A program made the position numbers and the translations under genes. A stretch of 64,000 bases of DNA from Calvatia gigantea (lineage: Eukaryota; Basidiomycota; Agaricomycetes; Agaricales; Lycoperdaceae): the NCBI GenBank assembly GCA_025093985.1, contig JACAAK010000009.1, positions 1,550,001 to 1,614,000 on the forward strand, given 5' to 3'. Below are positions 43,023-53,982 of this stretch, piece after piece. The notes below the pieces were generated by a model. That model searched no databases and had not been told where the DNA came from. It saw only the letters and a program-made list of their open reading frames with translations. Each line of letters starts with the position of its first letter. Position 1 is the first letter of the stretch.

Positions 43023-46000
43023 ATGTCCCAAGCTAGCCAGGCATCCAAGGTAGACTCTGATGGTCGCCAAGGATCTGCCAGTGGTAGACTTTTGTCGCCA
43101 TTCGGACAATCTGAATCCACAGACTTAGGTCGTGAGAGTCAGACCGGACAGTCCAATACCAGGACTATGTCAGCGGCTTCGGCAGGCATTTCGGTCAAGC
43201 ACGAGGAGCCGAGCACACCACCTAGGGGGAAGGCACCGTCGAAACCCAACAAAGTCCATTGGACTCTTAATGTAGCTTACATCGAGCCTAGTCGTTATCA
43301 ATACATGATGAACCTTCCCATTAAACTTAATGTGTTGAACTATAAGATATGGGTCCAGCAGATGCGGACTCAATTCCGAATCTTTGACGTTTATGACTAC
43401 TGTACCAGTTCTGTTTAGGGTAACACCAACAATGCAGAACACGGTGAGAGATGGGCTTGCACAAACGCTATTGTCTGCGCCATACTCTCAGCCAACATGG
43501 TGGAGGATATCCAGATACAATTGGGTTATCACGAAATCGCTGCCGATATGTGGGGGGAAGCTCAATCTATATTCGCAGGACAGTCTATGATGGATTGGAC
43601 TCTGCTCCTGAGCACCCTTATCACAACGAAATACGTCGACAGCGAGGATGTTATCACACACATCACTACAATGAAGACACTACAGTCGAGATATTGCGGC
43701 TATTAAACACGACATCGGAGATGATTTTTTCACCTGTATCCTGTGCCTATCTATGCCACCCAACTGGAGCTACATATTCGCTGGCCTACCTGAAAACTAC
43801 ACAGCCACTGAAATCGAACGTCGTATTTGTGAAGAGGATGGTGTTCGAAAGAATCACCAGGCTACTGCCGCTCTCGCATACCGCTCTATGGCCAGGAACA
43901 ACAACAACAATAATCGGCGAAATCAGACTCAGCAACTTGGTCAACCCTTCTGCACGAACTGCAAGATTTCGGGTCATGACTGGAAGGACTGTTGGTCGAA
44001 AGGGGGTGGGGCTGAAGGTCAAGGACCTCACCAGAGGAAGAAGAAGAATAAGGGGAAACAAGGAGGGAACTTACGTTACAGAGCTAATCAAGCTCAAGCT
44101 GATGAAACTATGGACGACAATCGATCTACGGCTAGTGGGGGGAACTCTCTTGCTGGGGACTCAGCCTATATGGCTACCACCAGCTCACAGCCGAAATCGG
44201 ACACTTGGATTCTCGACAGCAGTGCGACGGCACACATATGTAACCAATGATTGGCATTCACAACATTCACACCTCGCAACGATATTATTGGAGGTATCAA
44301 TGCTGACAGCCCTCAGCTACATTCCACAGGTGTGGGGAACATTGAGCTCCTCGTCACCGTGAAAGGCTGCCCTGCTCGCATCGTCACTCTCCTCAATGTC
44401 AAATACTGTCCCAATGCTTGCGACAACCTCATTTCTGAGAGCCGAATGGATCAAAAAGGCCTCGAAATTCGAAAGAAGGGGGGATTGGTCCAAATTAACA
44501 AGAAGGCCGAAATCGTTATGGAAGGACATCTCCAACGAAATGGCCTCTACCACCTCACCTGCTCTTATCCCCTCGAGACTTCACCTCCATCTTCACTAGC
44601 CTTTGCTGCTATTTCCTCTGACATATCGTCACTGGATCTCTGGCATCGCCGACTTGGGCACCTCAATGAGGAATACCTCCGACACCTAGCTAAGCATCAG
44701 ATGGTCTCCGGGCTTGATCTCAAGACCTTGGATCGACTCAATGCATGTGCAGGGTGTGCCCTTGGCAAGCATCCACAAGCTCCCTTCCCTCAGCAAGCTT
44801 CGCAATGAGCGAAACGACCCCTTGAGTGCCTTCATGCCGATCTCCAAGGCCCTTTCTCCACTTCTATTGAAGGGTACCACCATGTCCTCATTGTCGTTGA
44901 TGACTTTTCGAGGATGGGCTGGAAGATCTTTCTTAAGCAGAAGAGCGATGCTTGACAACACCTCCGAGACCTCATCACCTCTCTCGAGAACCGAATTGGC
45001 AACAAAGTGGTCTATTTTCGATCAGACCACGGTGGCGAATTTACAGGACATGCACTTAAGTCATACTTCAAGGACAAGGGTATCACCCACGAGATGTCAG
45101 CTCCACACACTCCTCAACAAAACGGTGTAGCCAAATGATTCAATTGTACTACTCATGAGCATGCCCTCACCATGTTGAAGGAGGCTGGTATGGCTGATGG
45201 CTTTTGGCCTGAAGCTCACCAGTATGCTAGCGACGCTCGTAATCACAGTCCAACCAAGACACTCAACCACATCACTCCTTACCAGGCATTCTTCAATGAG
45301 AAGCCCAGTGTCTCCGCCTTCCGAATTTTCGGATCACACTGCCATGTTCGCACACCACATGAACTTCAACGAGGAAAGCTTGATGCCCACTCTATTGAAG
45401 GGGTATTCTGTGGCTTTGATTCTGCCTCCACTTTGTGGAAGATATGGATCCCTTCGAAGAGGTCATTTCAGGTATCTCGGGACGTCATCGTCTATGAGAC
45501 AGTGAACCACCCAGGTATTGATACATCTATACCTCCTGTCACGAGTGAGGGGGTGAACATCGATGATCCCACTCATTCTCAGAGTCATCCTAACTCCATC
45601 CCTATATGTACCTGAGGAGACTGGTTCGCCTCTCCCTCGTTCGTCTCCTATACCTTCCGATCCTCCATTCACCACTCCTCCATCCATTCCTGATCCTCAC
45701 CCAGCTCCTTCGACTGCTAATCCCAATCCTATTCCTTCCTCCATTCCTAATCCATCTAAGCCTCGACGAACTACCTGAATCTCTCGACCATCATGGATCA
45801 AACAAGCCAATGAGGAACAAGCAGTTAAGGAATTCGAAGCCAAGAAACAGCGTCAGAAAATATGTGAAGCTCGAGCTAATCGTCTCAACAATCCAACCTC
45901 CAAATACCAACTACCTCCTACAATTCCTGAGCACGAAGCTGTCGAGCACACTCCTGAAGGCGACCTCGCTCACATTGCCTACCTAGCTGCCTATGGCCCA

Positions 46001-47577
46001 GTCGTCCCTCAGAGCTTCGAGGAGGCTATCACTGGACCTGATGCCGACAACTGGTGGAAAGCTATGAGGGAAGAGATATCTCTTCACTCTACTCGAGGAA
46101 CCTGGAGAGCTGAGAAGATGCTGAAGGAGAGGACTGCTGTTGGTTGTCGATGGACCTATGCAATCAAGTTCGGACCTGAAGGAGAAGTACTCCGATACAA
46201 GGCTCGTCTCGTCACCCAAGGTTTCAATCAGATCCCTGGTCTCGAATATGACGATACATTCTCTCCTACCACTCGTCTGGAGTCAATCAAGCTCATCCTT
46301 CACCTATCCACTACCCTTGGTTGGGAACGTGCTCAAGATGATGTCACTGGTGCTTTCTTACACAGCAACCTCGACTGTATTATCTACATGAAGCAACCAC
46401 CTGGCTTTGAAGATGGTACCAACAGGGCGCTACTACTCATCCGAAGTCTGTATGGACTCAAACAAGCTGCCCGTCTCTGGTACAAGTACATGGTTGAGCA
46501 TCTTACATCTATCCACTTCAAACAGCTCCACACCGATAATGTGGTATTCTATCGCAAGCTGGAGTCTGGTACTACCATCATCGCCATCCATGTCAACAAC
46601 ATGTTCAGTACTTCATGCTCACAGGATGAACTCAAGCACATTCGCTCCCAACTTCACAAGCTCTTCGACATGAAGGAGGAGGATCCGAATTGGCTCATGG
46701 GATTTCTTCTCATTGAGGACTGTCTAGCTCAAACCATTTCCATCTCTCATCGCCAGTACATCAATACCACTCTCAAGCGATTTCATATGCAGAACTGCCA
46801 TCCTACATCGCTCCCACTTGATTCTGGCTGTAAACTCTCTAAGGCTGATGGACCTCAGACCAAGGAAGAGAAACAGCAAATGGCCAAGACTCCCTATTGT
46901 GAACTTGTAGGAGCTCTCACCTGGATATCGCTCATCTCTCGCCCAGACATTAGATTCGCTGCTTGCTTCCTTGCTCAATTCAACTCCAACCCTGGACCAA
47001 AGCACTGGAAGGCTGCCCAGCATGTACTCCAATACCTCAGCTGGTACTCGTGATATCGTCCAAGTCTTGGGAGGAAAATCCAAGGATAATCGTCACCTGA
47101 TCCCTTACTGGCTATTCTGATGTATCTGGAGCTGAGGACCCTGATGATCGTCGAGCTGTCACTGGTTGTGTCTTTCAGATGGGTGATAAATCTATTATCA
47201 CTGTCAGTAAGAAACAGCCTACAGTTGGGGACTCATCAACTGAGAGGGAATACATGGCTGGAGCTTACACTGTCAAGTATGGATTATGGTTGGTTCAACT
47301 TCTAGCTGAACTGGAGATGCCCGTTTCACTTCCCATCACTGTCTATATGGATTGCACCAGCAGTATCAATCTCACCAAGGACTCTCGTTTTCATGGAAGG
47401 ACCAAGCACATAGACATCAAACATCATTTTATTCGTGAATGTGTTTCTGATGGGACCTTTACTATCTGTTATTTATCTACCAAGGAAATGACTGCCGATA
47501 TTCTCACTAAGGCTCTTAAGGAGCTAGACTTCATTCATTTACATTCTAAACTAGGTCTCCACATACTTTCAGTCTAA
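43023..47577 (+). pseudogene. Copia I gag-pol polyprotein, inactivated
   Basis: Gag starts at ATG 43023, with a TAG at 43416. A frame change near 43690-43750 moves it from frame 0 to 1. The knuckle is CTNCKISGHDWKDC (near 43950). Protease shows WILDSSATAHICN, with Ser where Gly is usual. Integrase has its HHCC finger (LWHRRLGH, CAGC), HADLQGPF and FRSDHGGEF, but the catalytic Glu position is Lys (45133-45135) and is followed by TGA. A Pro/Ser-rich linker (45600-46000) contains a second frame change. RT (46064-47053) is open, but its Asp-Asp box reads Asn-Asn (46595-46600). RNase H (47179-47577) is open with TKHIDIKHHFIRE and the TADILTKAL end. Confidence 0.92.
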
Positions 47578-47584
47578 GGGGGTG
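47576..47584 (+). promoter_or_regulatory. Polypurine tract of Copia I
   Basis: AAGGGGGTG lies between the RNase H stop and the 3' LTR. Confidence 0.8.
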
Positions 47585-47855
47585 TGTTGGAATATAGGTA
47601 GACTTCCGTTATCTTTTTCTTACAGTAGATAATCACTTCGCTATCACGTGACATCACACTCATTTGCTGGCCTCATACCTTGCACACCCTCAGTCTCATT
47701 CCACATTGACTGAGGGTAAGCAAACCATCGTTCTCCATTGTACACACTAGCTAACTCATTCTGTAGTCTATCCTAGGTAATTACACAATCTAATATAGTC
47801 TCGTTCCACATCGACTGAGGTCTATCCTAGCCCTGCGCATCATATCTTTCCTTTA
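47585..47855 (+). repeat. 3' LTR of Copia I
   Basis: The 271 bp LTR is identical to the 5' copy except for five transitions, all at CpG positions, and one missing A. TCACGTGA is at 47644-47651. Confidence 0.92.
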
Positions 47856-48013
47856 GATTCCATACCAAGTGGCATAGCATGCACCTGCCTAAACCAATGG
47901 GACAGGTTGTGCAGGGACTTGGCAGCACCATTGACATCCATGGTGAGGTGTTTTTCATCACCTGCCAAGGCTGCCACAGAGGGAGCATACTCCCTATAGC
48001 CTAATGACTCCAC

Positions 48014-49011
48014 TTTTTTATTTATTTTTAAATCAAGACTTGCGCCAATTTATAATGCAGTGCCCAATCACAGTCCACATATAGTAGAGTACAAACCCCC
48101 TAACTACAAAGTCTAATGAGTTAAGAGTAATCTACTGTTCAGAGGCGACCCAACCCAACCCAAGTGATAACCCAGACCAGACCAGACCCCCCCTACTTGC
48201 CAAATCCCCCAGTTTCCTGAAATGCCCATCACACTGTAGAAGACCCAGTTGCCCAGGTCTTGTGGTGTGTATCCAATGCCACACCGCAGTCGAGCAGAGC
48301 TCAGCAGCAGTGTCCTAACCATCCCACAAGTGGTGGGCCCAGCAGCAGCGGCAGCTGAGCACCCAAAAGGGGACAAGTGCAATAAGGGAAGCTAGCACAG
48401 AGAGTCCATGCTTGGAGCCCCCTGACCCCCAACCCCCCAGACTGAAGGGTATTTGTCTGGAGAAAACCTGCAGCCACCCTCCAGCAAGGGTAGAAACCTG
48501 ACGCATTGCAGAAACTCCATGCCAGGAAAGCAGTAGGCAGGGCAAACCTGCCATGCCACCCAGGGACCCCACCCCTGTTGTTTTACACCTTCTGCCTCGG
48601 GACCACCACAAGCAAGCCTAAGGAAAGGAGAACTGCCAGGACAAACCCAGAAGAACCCCTCAGGGACCCCACCCCTGTTTCCTTACAACTTTCCAGCCCA
48701 GTAGGCCTAGAAGAAGAGAGACTCGGCATGAGCCCCCTATACATGTCAACTCACCCGATACCCACATTATCTGGTCTGAAGGCAAATGCCCCAGGGTTTG
48801 CCTCCAGAAAATTGATCAGCTCACAAATGGTCTGAGGAGGTCTGTCCAGGTCCCTCTTATAAAGGGGGCAGCAGATGAAGATGTGATAGCACCCCTCGAG
48901 AGCAGCGCCACACCGACAGCTGACAGCTTCGTTAGGAAAGAACTGTACCCTGTATGATCTGATCGGTGCATGACCAGTAACGGCACACATGGTCCTCACG
49001 TAGAGTGAGTA
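48014..49011 (-). mobile_element. LINE 3' fragment with 14 bp target duplication
   Basis: It starts with a T-rich tail at 48014, then the common LINE 3' end, 3' UTR and the last part of ORF2: RPPQTICELINFLEANPGAFAF (48751 region), the finger with CRCGAALEGCYHIFICC, and TGHAPIRSYRVQFF. CCTAATGACTCCAC is repeated exactly at 48000-48013 and 49012-49025, the mark of target-primed insertion. It lies in ORF1 of LINE L1. The 998 bp copy is strongly 5'-truncated, as is usual for LINEs. Confidence 0.93.
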
Positions 49012-49499
49012 CCTAATGACTCCACCAACATTTCATAGTCAGTGGAGTTTCCAGAGAGATTGGTGGTAATTGGTGCCAATACAGCACTCATGGCTGCATC
49101 ATTATCATCATTGTCACTGAACGGGTCTGCAGTCCCCAATGGCACTGGGGAGGGGGAGGTAGCATGAGAGGGAGTGTGGGAGTGAGGTTGGGTGGTGCCA
49201 CTTGAGGGGGTCATTAATGCCAGTCATGCTGTGATCGGGATGGCAGAGTATTGTTGGTGCATACCCTCCCCAGACAATGCCTGGGTAGAAGCATAGGTTT
49301 GATAGTGAGGCTGGGGCTACTGGGAGCCAGTGCCCAGTATGCATGAGATAGGGTCTGGGAATGACTGCAGGAGTCCTGGGTCATCAGCCCATGGATCAGA
49401 CAATGAGCTGGGTGGCTTGCAGCTTATACCAGCAAGTATTACAGCAACTAGAAACAGGTTCTATCCAACAGTTGGGGGTAGTCATATGTGATTGCAACT

Positions 49500-50815
49500 A
49501 GACTACAGTAACCACCCCTTTGATGGTGGTGGTTGCTGGGAAAGGAAGGTGGCCTAATAACTTCTCTAACTGAACAAAGAGATGTTCCTGCTGTTTAGCT
49601 AAGACTTCATAATGGTGAGCAGCCACCTCCAAAGCCTGGGCAGCTGAGATTAACTTGGAACTGGTGCTGAGGAGACCAGTCTGAAGCACAGTACTCTCAC
49701 AACGAGTGATGTAGTGAGTATAAAGCTTACAGTTCTTGAAAGTCAATGGCTCAATAACCTTTGCTAGAGCTACAACTTATGGAATTTGATTATCAGCTAT
49801 GATGCACTAAGGTGTTCTGAAGAAGCTGACCTTGTTCCAGAGTGGAAGGCGAAAAATGAACATGCTTTGCACTGGTAGTAAGCTGTATGGCTCGCTTATA
49901 AGTGCTACTGCTGATATCTAAGCCAGGCACAAAGGCATAAGGTATACACACTGTCCCAGTGTGAGTATCAGCTGCAGCTGTCTCCTGCAAGCATAGATTA
50001 ATGAGTCTTAGCAATAGCTAACCAATATTAATGAAGAAAGCAAGATGAACCACAGCTGAGAATGATGTGCTGTGGTGATGGGAGAAAGAATGATTCACCT
50101 GGTTAATAGTGGTAGTGATAATTTGAGGCTCAAGCACCATTGCACTACTGTTTCAGTCATCATTAGGGGAAATGACTGTTTCTGGAGGACCAGAATCATC
50201 AACTTGCATGGTCTCCTATGGCGAAAACAACATTAGATTAAAGGAATAGGAGATATCAGAATAACTTATGGTTCTCAGTGTCTTCTCTTTGTCAGAGTCA
50301 TCAATGGTCTCAGGAGAAATGACTTGCTTACTACAACAATACTAGGGGACATTATTGAGATAACAACAGAGTGACTTAGATTAAAGATTCTATGTACTTT
50401 TTTGGTTGGAGGACCTGAGCTAGCAGTAGTTGTCGTAGATGCAGAAGTTGCAGCAGGGCTTGCTGGGCCAAATAAACTTGACTTAGCTTTAGCTTTGGAG
50501 TGCTGGTACTGAGCACAGAAGTCTTGAAGTTTTTTGTAAACTTCTAGCATCTTGAAAGCCTTGTCATGTTTATTCTGCCAGGTCTCAAAGATCTTGCAAG
50601 TGTGGAAAATGAGATTAATGTTCTTCTCATCCTCTAAACCAGTGGCATCACCTGAAAGTTGATGAGGGAACTGAGACTGAAAAGATAAACACAGTAGCTG
50701 TCAACAACAATGGTCGGAGGTGCTAATCTAAGGCTTATGGCTGGGGCAGTAGTGTCATTCAAAGCATTAAACACAGAAGCCTGTGTGCTCTCTTGATACT
50801 GAAAATGTTGCAATT
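49500..50815 (-). other. 5' region of LINE L1, coding status unclear
   Basis: Readable minus-strand stretches include LEDEKNINLIFHTCKIFETW joined to KMLEVYKKLQDFCAQYQ (50690-50490), an Ala/Ser/Thr-rich run, HTGTVCIPYAFVPGLDISSS (49960-49900) and a helical, coiled-coil-like segment (49746-49498). A GTGAATC...CTTGCAG interval (about 50099-49987) looks like a small fungal intron, with TGCTAAG as a branch site. It could be a long LINE leader, an extra ORF or captured host sequence. The last about 60 bp recur in L3 (25390-25460), which favours its being part of the LINE. Confidence 0.5.
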
Positions 50816-52119
50816 GCAGTGGCTCTCTGAGGATGCTCAGAGGTCCATTGAATTTCTCACTGTCCCTTCTTCCAAGAAGTAGGAGTTTCACCATGCTATT
50901 CATTGGCATGTCACCTTCGTTTCCTCAGGTTACTTATGGCCTGAGGCTATTCACTTCCATTGCCTACCTCCACAAGGAAGTGGTTAATAACATTCTAGAG
51001 GAATGGTGACAGCTATACTCTACCTCTTTGTACAAGGGGTGTAGCAATATGGACTTGGCCTCTGGTGCCAATCCTAACCTTCCAGGCAAGCTGACCTACC
51101 TTAGTGGTGGGCCCTGGCTGCTTCACATTAACAGATCTAACTCGCTTTGCATGAGGGCTGTGCATGCCATCACTGGTTATGCACCAATTGGATTGTATAG
51201 GGTACAATTCTTTCCAAATAAAGGCATTGGTTGTTTATGTGGTGCTGCTCTTGAGGGATGCTACCACATTCTCATCCAGTGCCCTCTCTACAAGAGGGAC
51301 TTGGACAGACCTCCTCAGATCATATGTAAGCTGATTGATTTCCTGAAGGCAAACCTAGGTGTATTCACCTTCAGACCAGATAATGTAGGCATCGGGTGAG
51401 TTGGCACACATGGAGGGTCTGTGCCAGGCCTTTCCTCTTCTGGTCCTACTGGGCTAGGAAGTCTTAAGATAACAGGGATGAGGTTCCTGAAGGATTCTTC
51501 TGGGTCTGTCCTGGTGGTTCTCCTTTCCTGGGGTGGGCCCATAGTAGTCTGGCAGCAAAAGGAGTAATCAAATGGGAGTTGGGTCCCTGGGCAGTGGGGT
51601 GGGCTTGTCCCATCTGCTGCTTTCCTAGCACACAATGTATCAGAATTCCACCCTTGCTGCTGGGTTGCTAGGGGTCTTCTCTGGGTGAATACCCTCTGGT
51701 TTGGGAAGTTGGGGGTCAGGTAGTTCCAAGCATAGGCCTCTTGTACTAGCTCCCCTTACTACACCTGTCCCTTCTTGGACACTCAGCCACTGCAGCTGCT
51801 GGGCCCACTGAGTATGGGATGATCAGGACACTGCCATAGAGTGACAGTATGTCACTGGGTATACACCACAAGACCTGGGCAACTGGGTCTTCTCCAGTGT
51901 GATGGGCATTTTAGGAAACTGGGGGATTTAGCAAGTAGGGGGGGGGTCTGGTCTGGTCTGGGTTAACACTTGAGTTGAGTTAGGTTGCCTCTAAACAGTA
52001 GATTACTCTTAACTCATTGGACTTTGTAGTTAGGGGATTTGTACTCTGCTACATGCAGACTGTGATTGGGCACCATATTATAAATTGGCAAAAGCCTTGA
52101 TTTAAAATAATAAAAAAAG
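50816..52119 (+). mobile_element. LINE L2: 5'-truncated Tad1-like LINE, head to head with L1
   Basis: It begins in the RNase H C-terminal block (QWLSEDAQRSIEFLTVPSSKK), continues through the finger (51028-51399 open: GCLCGAALEGCYHILIQC, RPPQIICKLIDFLKANLGVFTF) and the 3' UTR. It ends with GCCTTGATTT and an A-rich tail at 52119. Gypsy G2 sequence follows. Its 5' end joins the 5' region of L1 without spacer. Confidence 0.86.
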
Positions 52120-52661
52120 AGTGACTAGATTCACATTGGAGTCATGTGGAGCAGATGTAACAATGGAGGAGGTATGAGATTATGAAGAGAAACATGTAAA
52201 ACTCCAAGTGCCATTCTTATATATAGCACAATCAAGGAAAGGTTAAGCTAATGCAATGTGATGAAGCCAGGTTCTTAATCTCATGGTCCAAAACAGATGA
52301 GCAAGGTTCTACAACCCAGTATTGTACTTAGCAAAAGGAATGTATCTAAGATACACACAAAACATATAAAAATATTTAGAATAACAGATAGCCATGAAAG
52401 ACTTTAGATAGCAATAGCAGATATCAGCTGCGAGAAGCATTAGCCACTAACAGCGATAGGGTTACCAAAAGGGGAACTCAACATTGAAGAGGGTGAAATC
52501 AGATCACCCCTTGAAGACTTCACTGTGAAGCATAAAAATACTTCTAGTTGATTGAACTAGGCACTTCTGTGCACATTTAAAGATCAGCAAATAGAGAGAA
52601 AGCAAAGTTGCTACTTAGTGATCATGTCAGACTTAATGGAGGACTGAGGGCAGTCATCTAT
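52120..52661 (+). other. Gypsy G2 3' region, right part
   Basis: This non-coding stretch lies between LINE L2 and the polypurine tract of G2. It contains TATATATAGC near 52216. I see no conserved ORF. Confidence 0.6.
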
Positions 52662-52674
52662 AGTGAGGGGGAGA
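52662..52674 (+). promoter_or_regulatory. Polypurine tract of Gypsy G2
   Basis: AGTGAGGGGGAGA immediately precedes the 3' LTR. Confidence 0.75.
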
Positions 52675-53982
52675 TGTAACAGCAAAGCTGTTTTCACACT
52701 TGAAAATCATTAATCTAAGGCATACAAGCCTAATCTAACAATTACATCAAACCTTCCTGTAGTAGTATGACCTAATCTAAGAGCCCAACAGTATAATAAA
52801 AGAGTACTCAATCACTGTAGAACACTATGGTCATTGATGATGGATAGCAGTGGCTATGGGATGACTACTATGCTTAACTAAAAACAATTCTAACAGTGTA
52901 CCATATGACTAGTCATGATGCTGGCTGGACCAGGTGGTAAAACCATTCCAATACATCTATACAAAGCTACAGGATCCCTCCAATAAGCCTAGACTCAAGA
53001 AATAAGTCTGACACACTTAATCTAAAAGGATGATCAGTGTGTTCATAAGGAAATGCCACTATTATTAGATTAACAAACATCACTCAGTACTAATGACACA
53101 TATAGATGTGTGTGCGTACAATCCACAGGGACACATAGAAGAACAGTTCATGTAACATCTGAAATCTTAGATGTTCTACATATTTGGAGAAGAATGCAGA
53201 CCTAGAGAACAGGCTAAAATACAACCTGGAACAAATGGATACCCAGAATCTGCCTGTATTTCCAATGTCTCACTAATCTAATGGGTTGCAGCTCTCTTGG
53301 TGCATGATCTAATCTACTAGTTTGTACCTTGCTTGATAATACATTCCTAGTTGTGTAATCATTATCTTGTCATAATGAGCATCCAAATAATATATAAACT
53401 CTCTCTGAGGTGTTGGATGTGGCAAAGAACCTATTAGCCATTGCCCAGCCTTTAGAGCATGGTGAAAAGTGATCTATTGTGCCTGAGCGAAGCAAAGTAA
53501 TAAGTTCTTTTGAGATTAACTGGATTAAATGACTTGAGCTAAGGTTGAGACCTTTGTAATCTAAGAAGAAGACCTCAGGCTTACTTGCAAAGTGAGCTTA
53601 GATTAAGAGTGTATTGCATCACTGCACCCTGGTACTTGGAGTATCACAAGTGTAGGACAGTGTGCTTCTGGTTGTTGACTTAATAAGGGTGAATCTTAGG
53701 GAGTACCTGAGGTTCTGTGTCTTGTTAACTTCTTAGATAAGAGATACAAGTTGCACTCTTTACAGTGTAACTTGACTTTACTCTTCTTAGTGAAGGTAGT
53801 TAGCTATTCTAGTGTTCTCTATGTGTTGTTGTTTCATGTTATTTTGTGGAATTGTCCCTCATATTGTCAGATTACCTCCCCATGAACTTGTATTGTGCAG
53901 AAATCTTTAAATATCTATTCCATCAGCTTAATCTAAGCAGCACATCCCTATCACACACTAGTTTTCCATTTCTGCCTCTTTA
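52675..53982 (+). repeat. 3' LTR of Gypsy G2
   Basis: The 1308 bp LTR runs from TGTAACAGC to CTGCCTCTTTA, the same length as the 5' copy. LINE L3 resumes directly after it. Confidence 0.88.

Larger units (their letters stand above)
42573..47855 (+). mobile_element. Copia I: complete young Copia element
   Basis: The 5283 bp element has LTRs of 272 and 271 bp, a half-tRNA primer site, gag-protease-integrase-RT-RNase H in Copia order, and a polypurine tract. The target duplication GATTC is exact (42568-42572 and 47856-47860). It lies in ORF1 of LINE L1. It is visibly richer in CpG than everything around it, and its codon use is C-ending where the neighbours are not, as expected of a recent arrival. 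The LTRs differ at five bases and one indel only. Confidence 0.95.
40439..49240 (-). pseudogene. LINE L1 ORF1 (gag-like), interrupted
   Basis: The minus-strand pieces are 49240-49026, 47999-47861, 42567-42255 and 41639-40439. The N-terminal part is Pro/Ser/Asp-rich (PSPVPLGTADPFSDNDDND), followed by SLHNLSHWFRQVHAMPL and IQSLSNNDWLAHSP. The C-terminal 288 codons (40439-41305) are fully open. They contain an RRM-like/gag core (VRVVNIPFIDKQG, VEWFFNHLSRSPYW) and a knuckle CLNCGRDHHADSHSC (C-X2-C-X4-H-X5-C). ORF1 proteins of this clade bind element RNA. It ends TGA in the ATGA overlap with ORF2. Confidence 0.8.
35191..50815 (-). mobile_element. LINE L1: near full-length Tad1-like LINE with four nested insertions
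   Basis: The minus strand carries a 5' region (50815-49500), ORF1 (to 40439), ORF2 with endonuclease, RT, RNase H and terminal finger (40442-35924), and a 3' UTR of about 700 bp ending in a T-rich/A-rich tail at 35191. Insertions are a LINE fragment (48014-49011), Copia I (42573-47855), and S LTRs (41645-42249 and 36969-37578), each with a target duplication. Without them L1 is about 8.1 kb. RNase H and the finger with RPPQTICELIDF are typical of the fungal Tad1 clade. It lies inside Gypsy G2 and abuts LINE L2 head to head. Confidence 0.88.
25710..53982 (+). mobile_element. Gypsy G2: composite Ty3-type element with duplicated gag-pol, carrying LINE insertions
   Basis: The two LTRs are equal in length (25710-27017 and 52675-53982, 1308 bp each). 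Between them are a primer site, leader, two tandem gag-pol units, an integrase, a 3' region and a polypurine tract. LINE L1 and L2 (35191-52119) split the 3' region. Without these insertions the element would be about 11.3 kb. RT and RNase H wording (PPGIYNEVCRIIK-type, GILDLYVGYDERQL, YIDDVP, IVETDAKYL) is that of a Gypsy type common in agaricomycetes. It interrupts LINE L3. I could not identify a target duplication. Confidence 0.88.

Noticed and set aside
49500..50815. A host gene with introns
   Set aside because: Part of it recurs at the 5' edge of LINE L3, so it is more likely LINE-derived. Splicing cannot be shown from the sequence alone; kept only as a finding.
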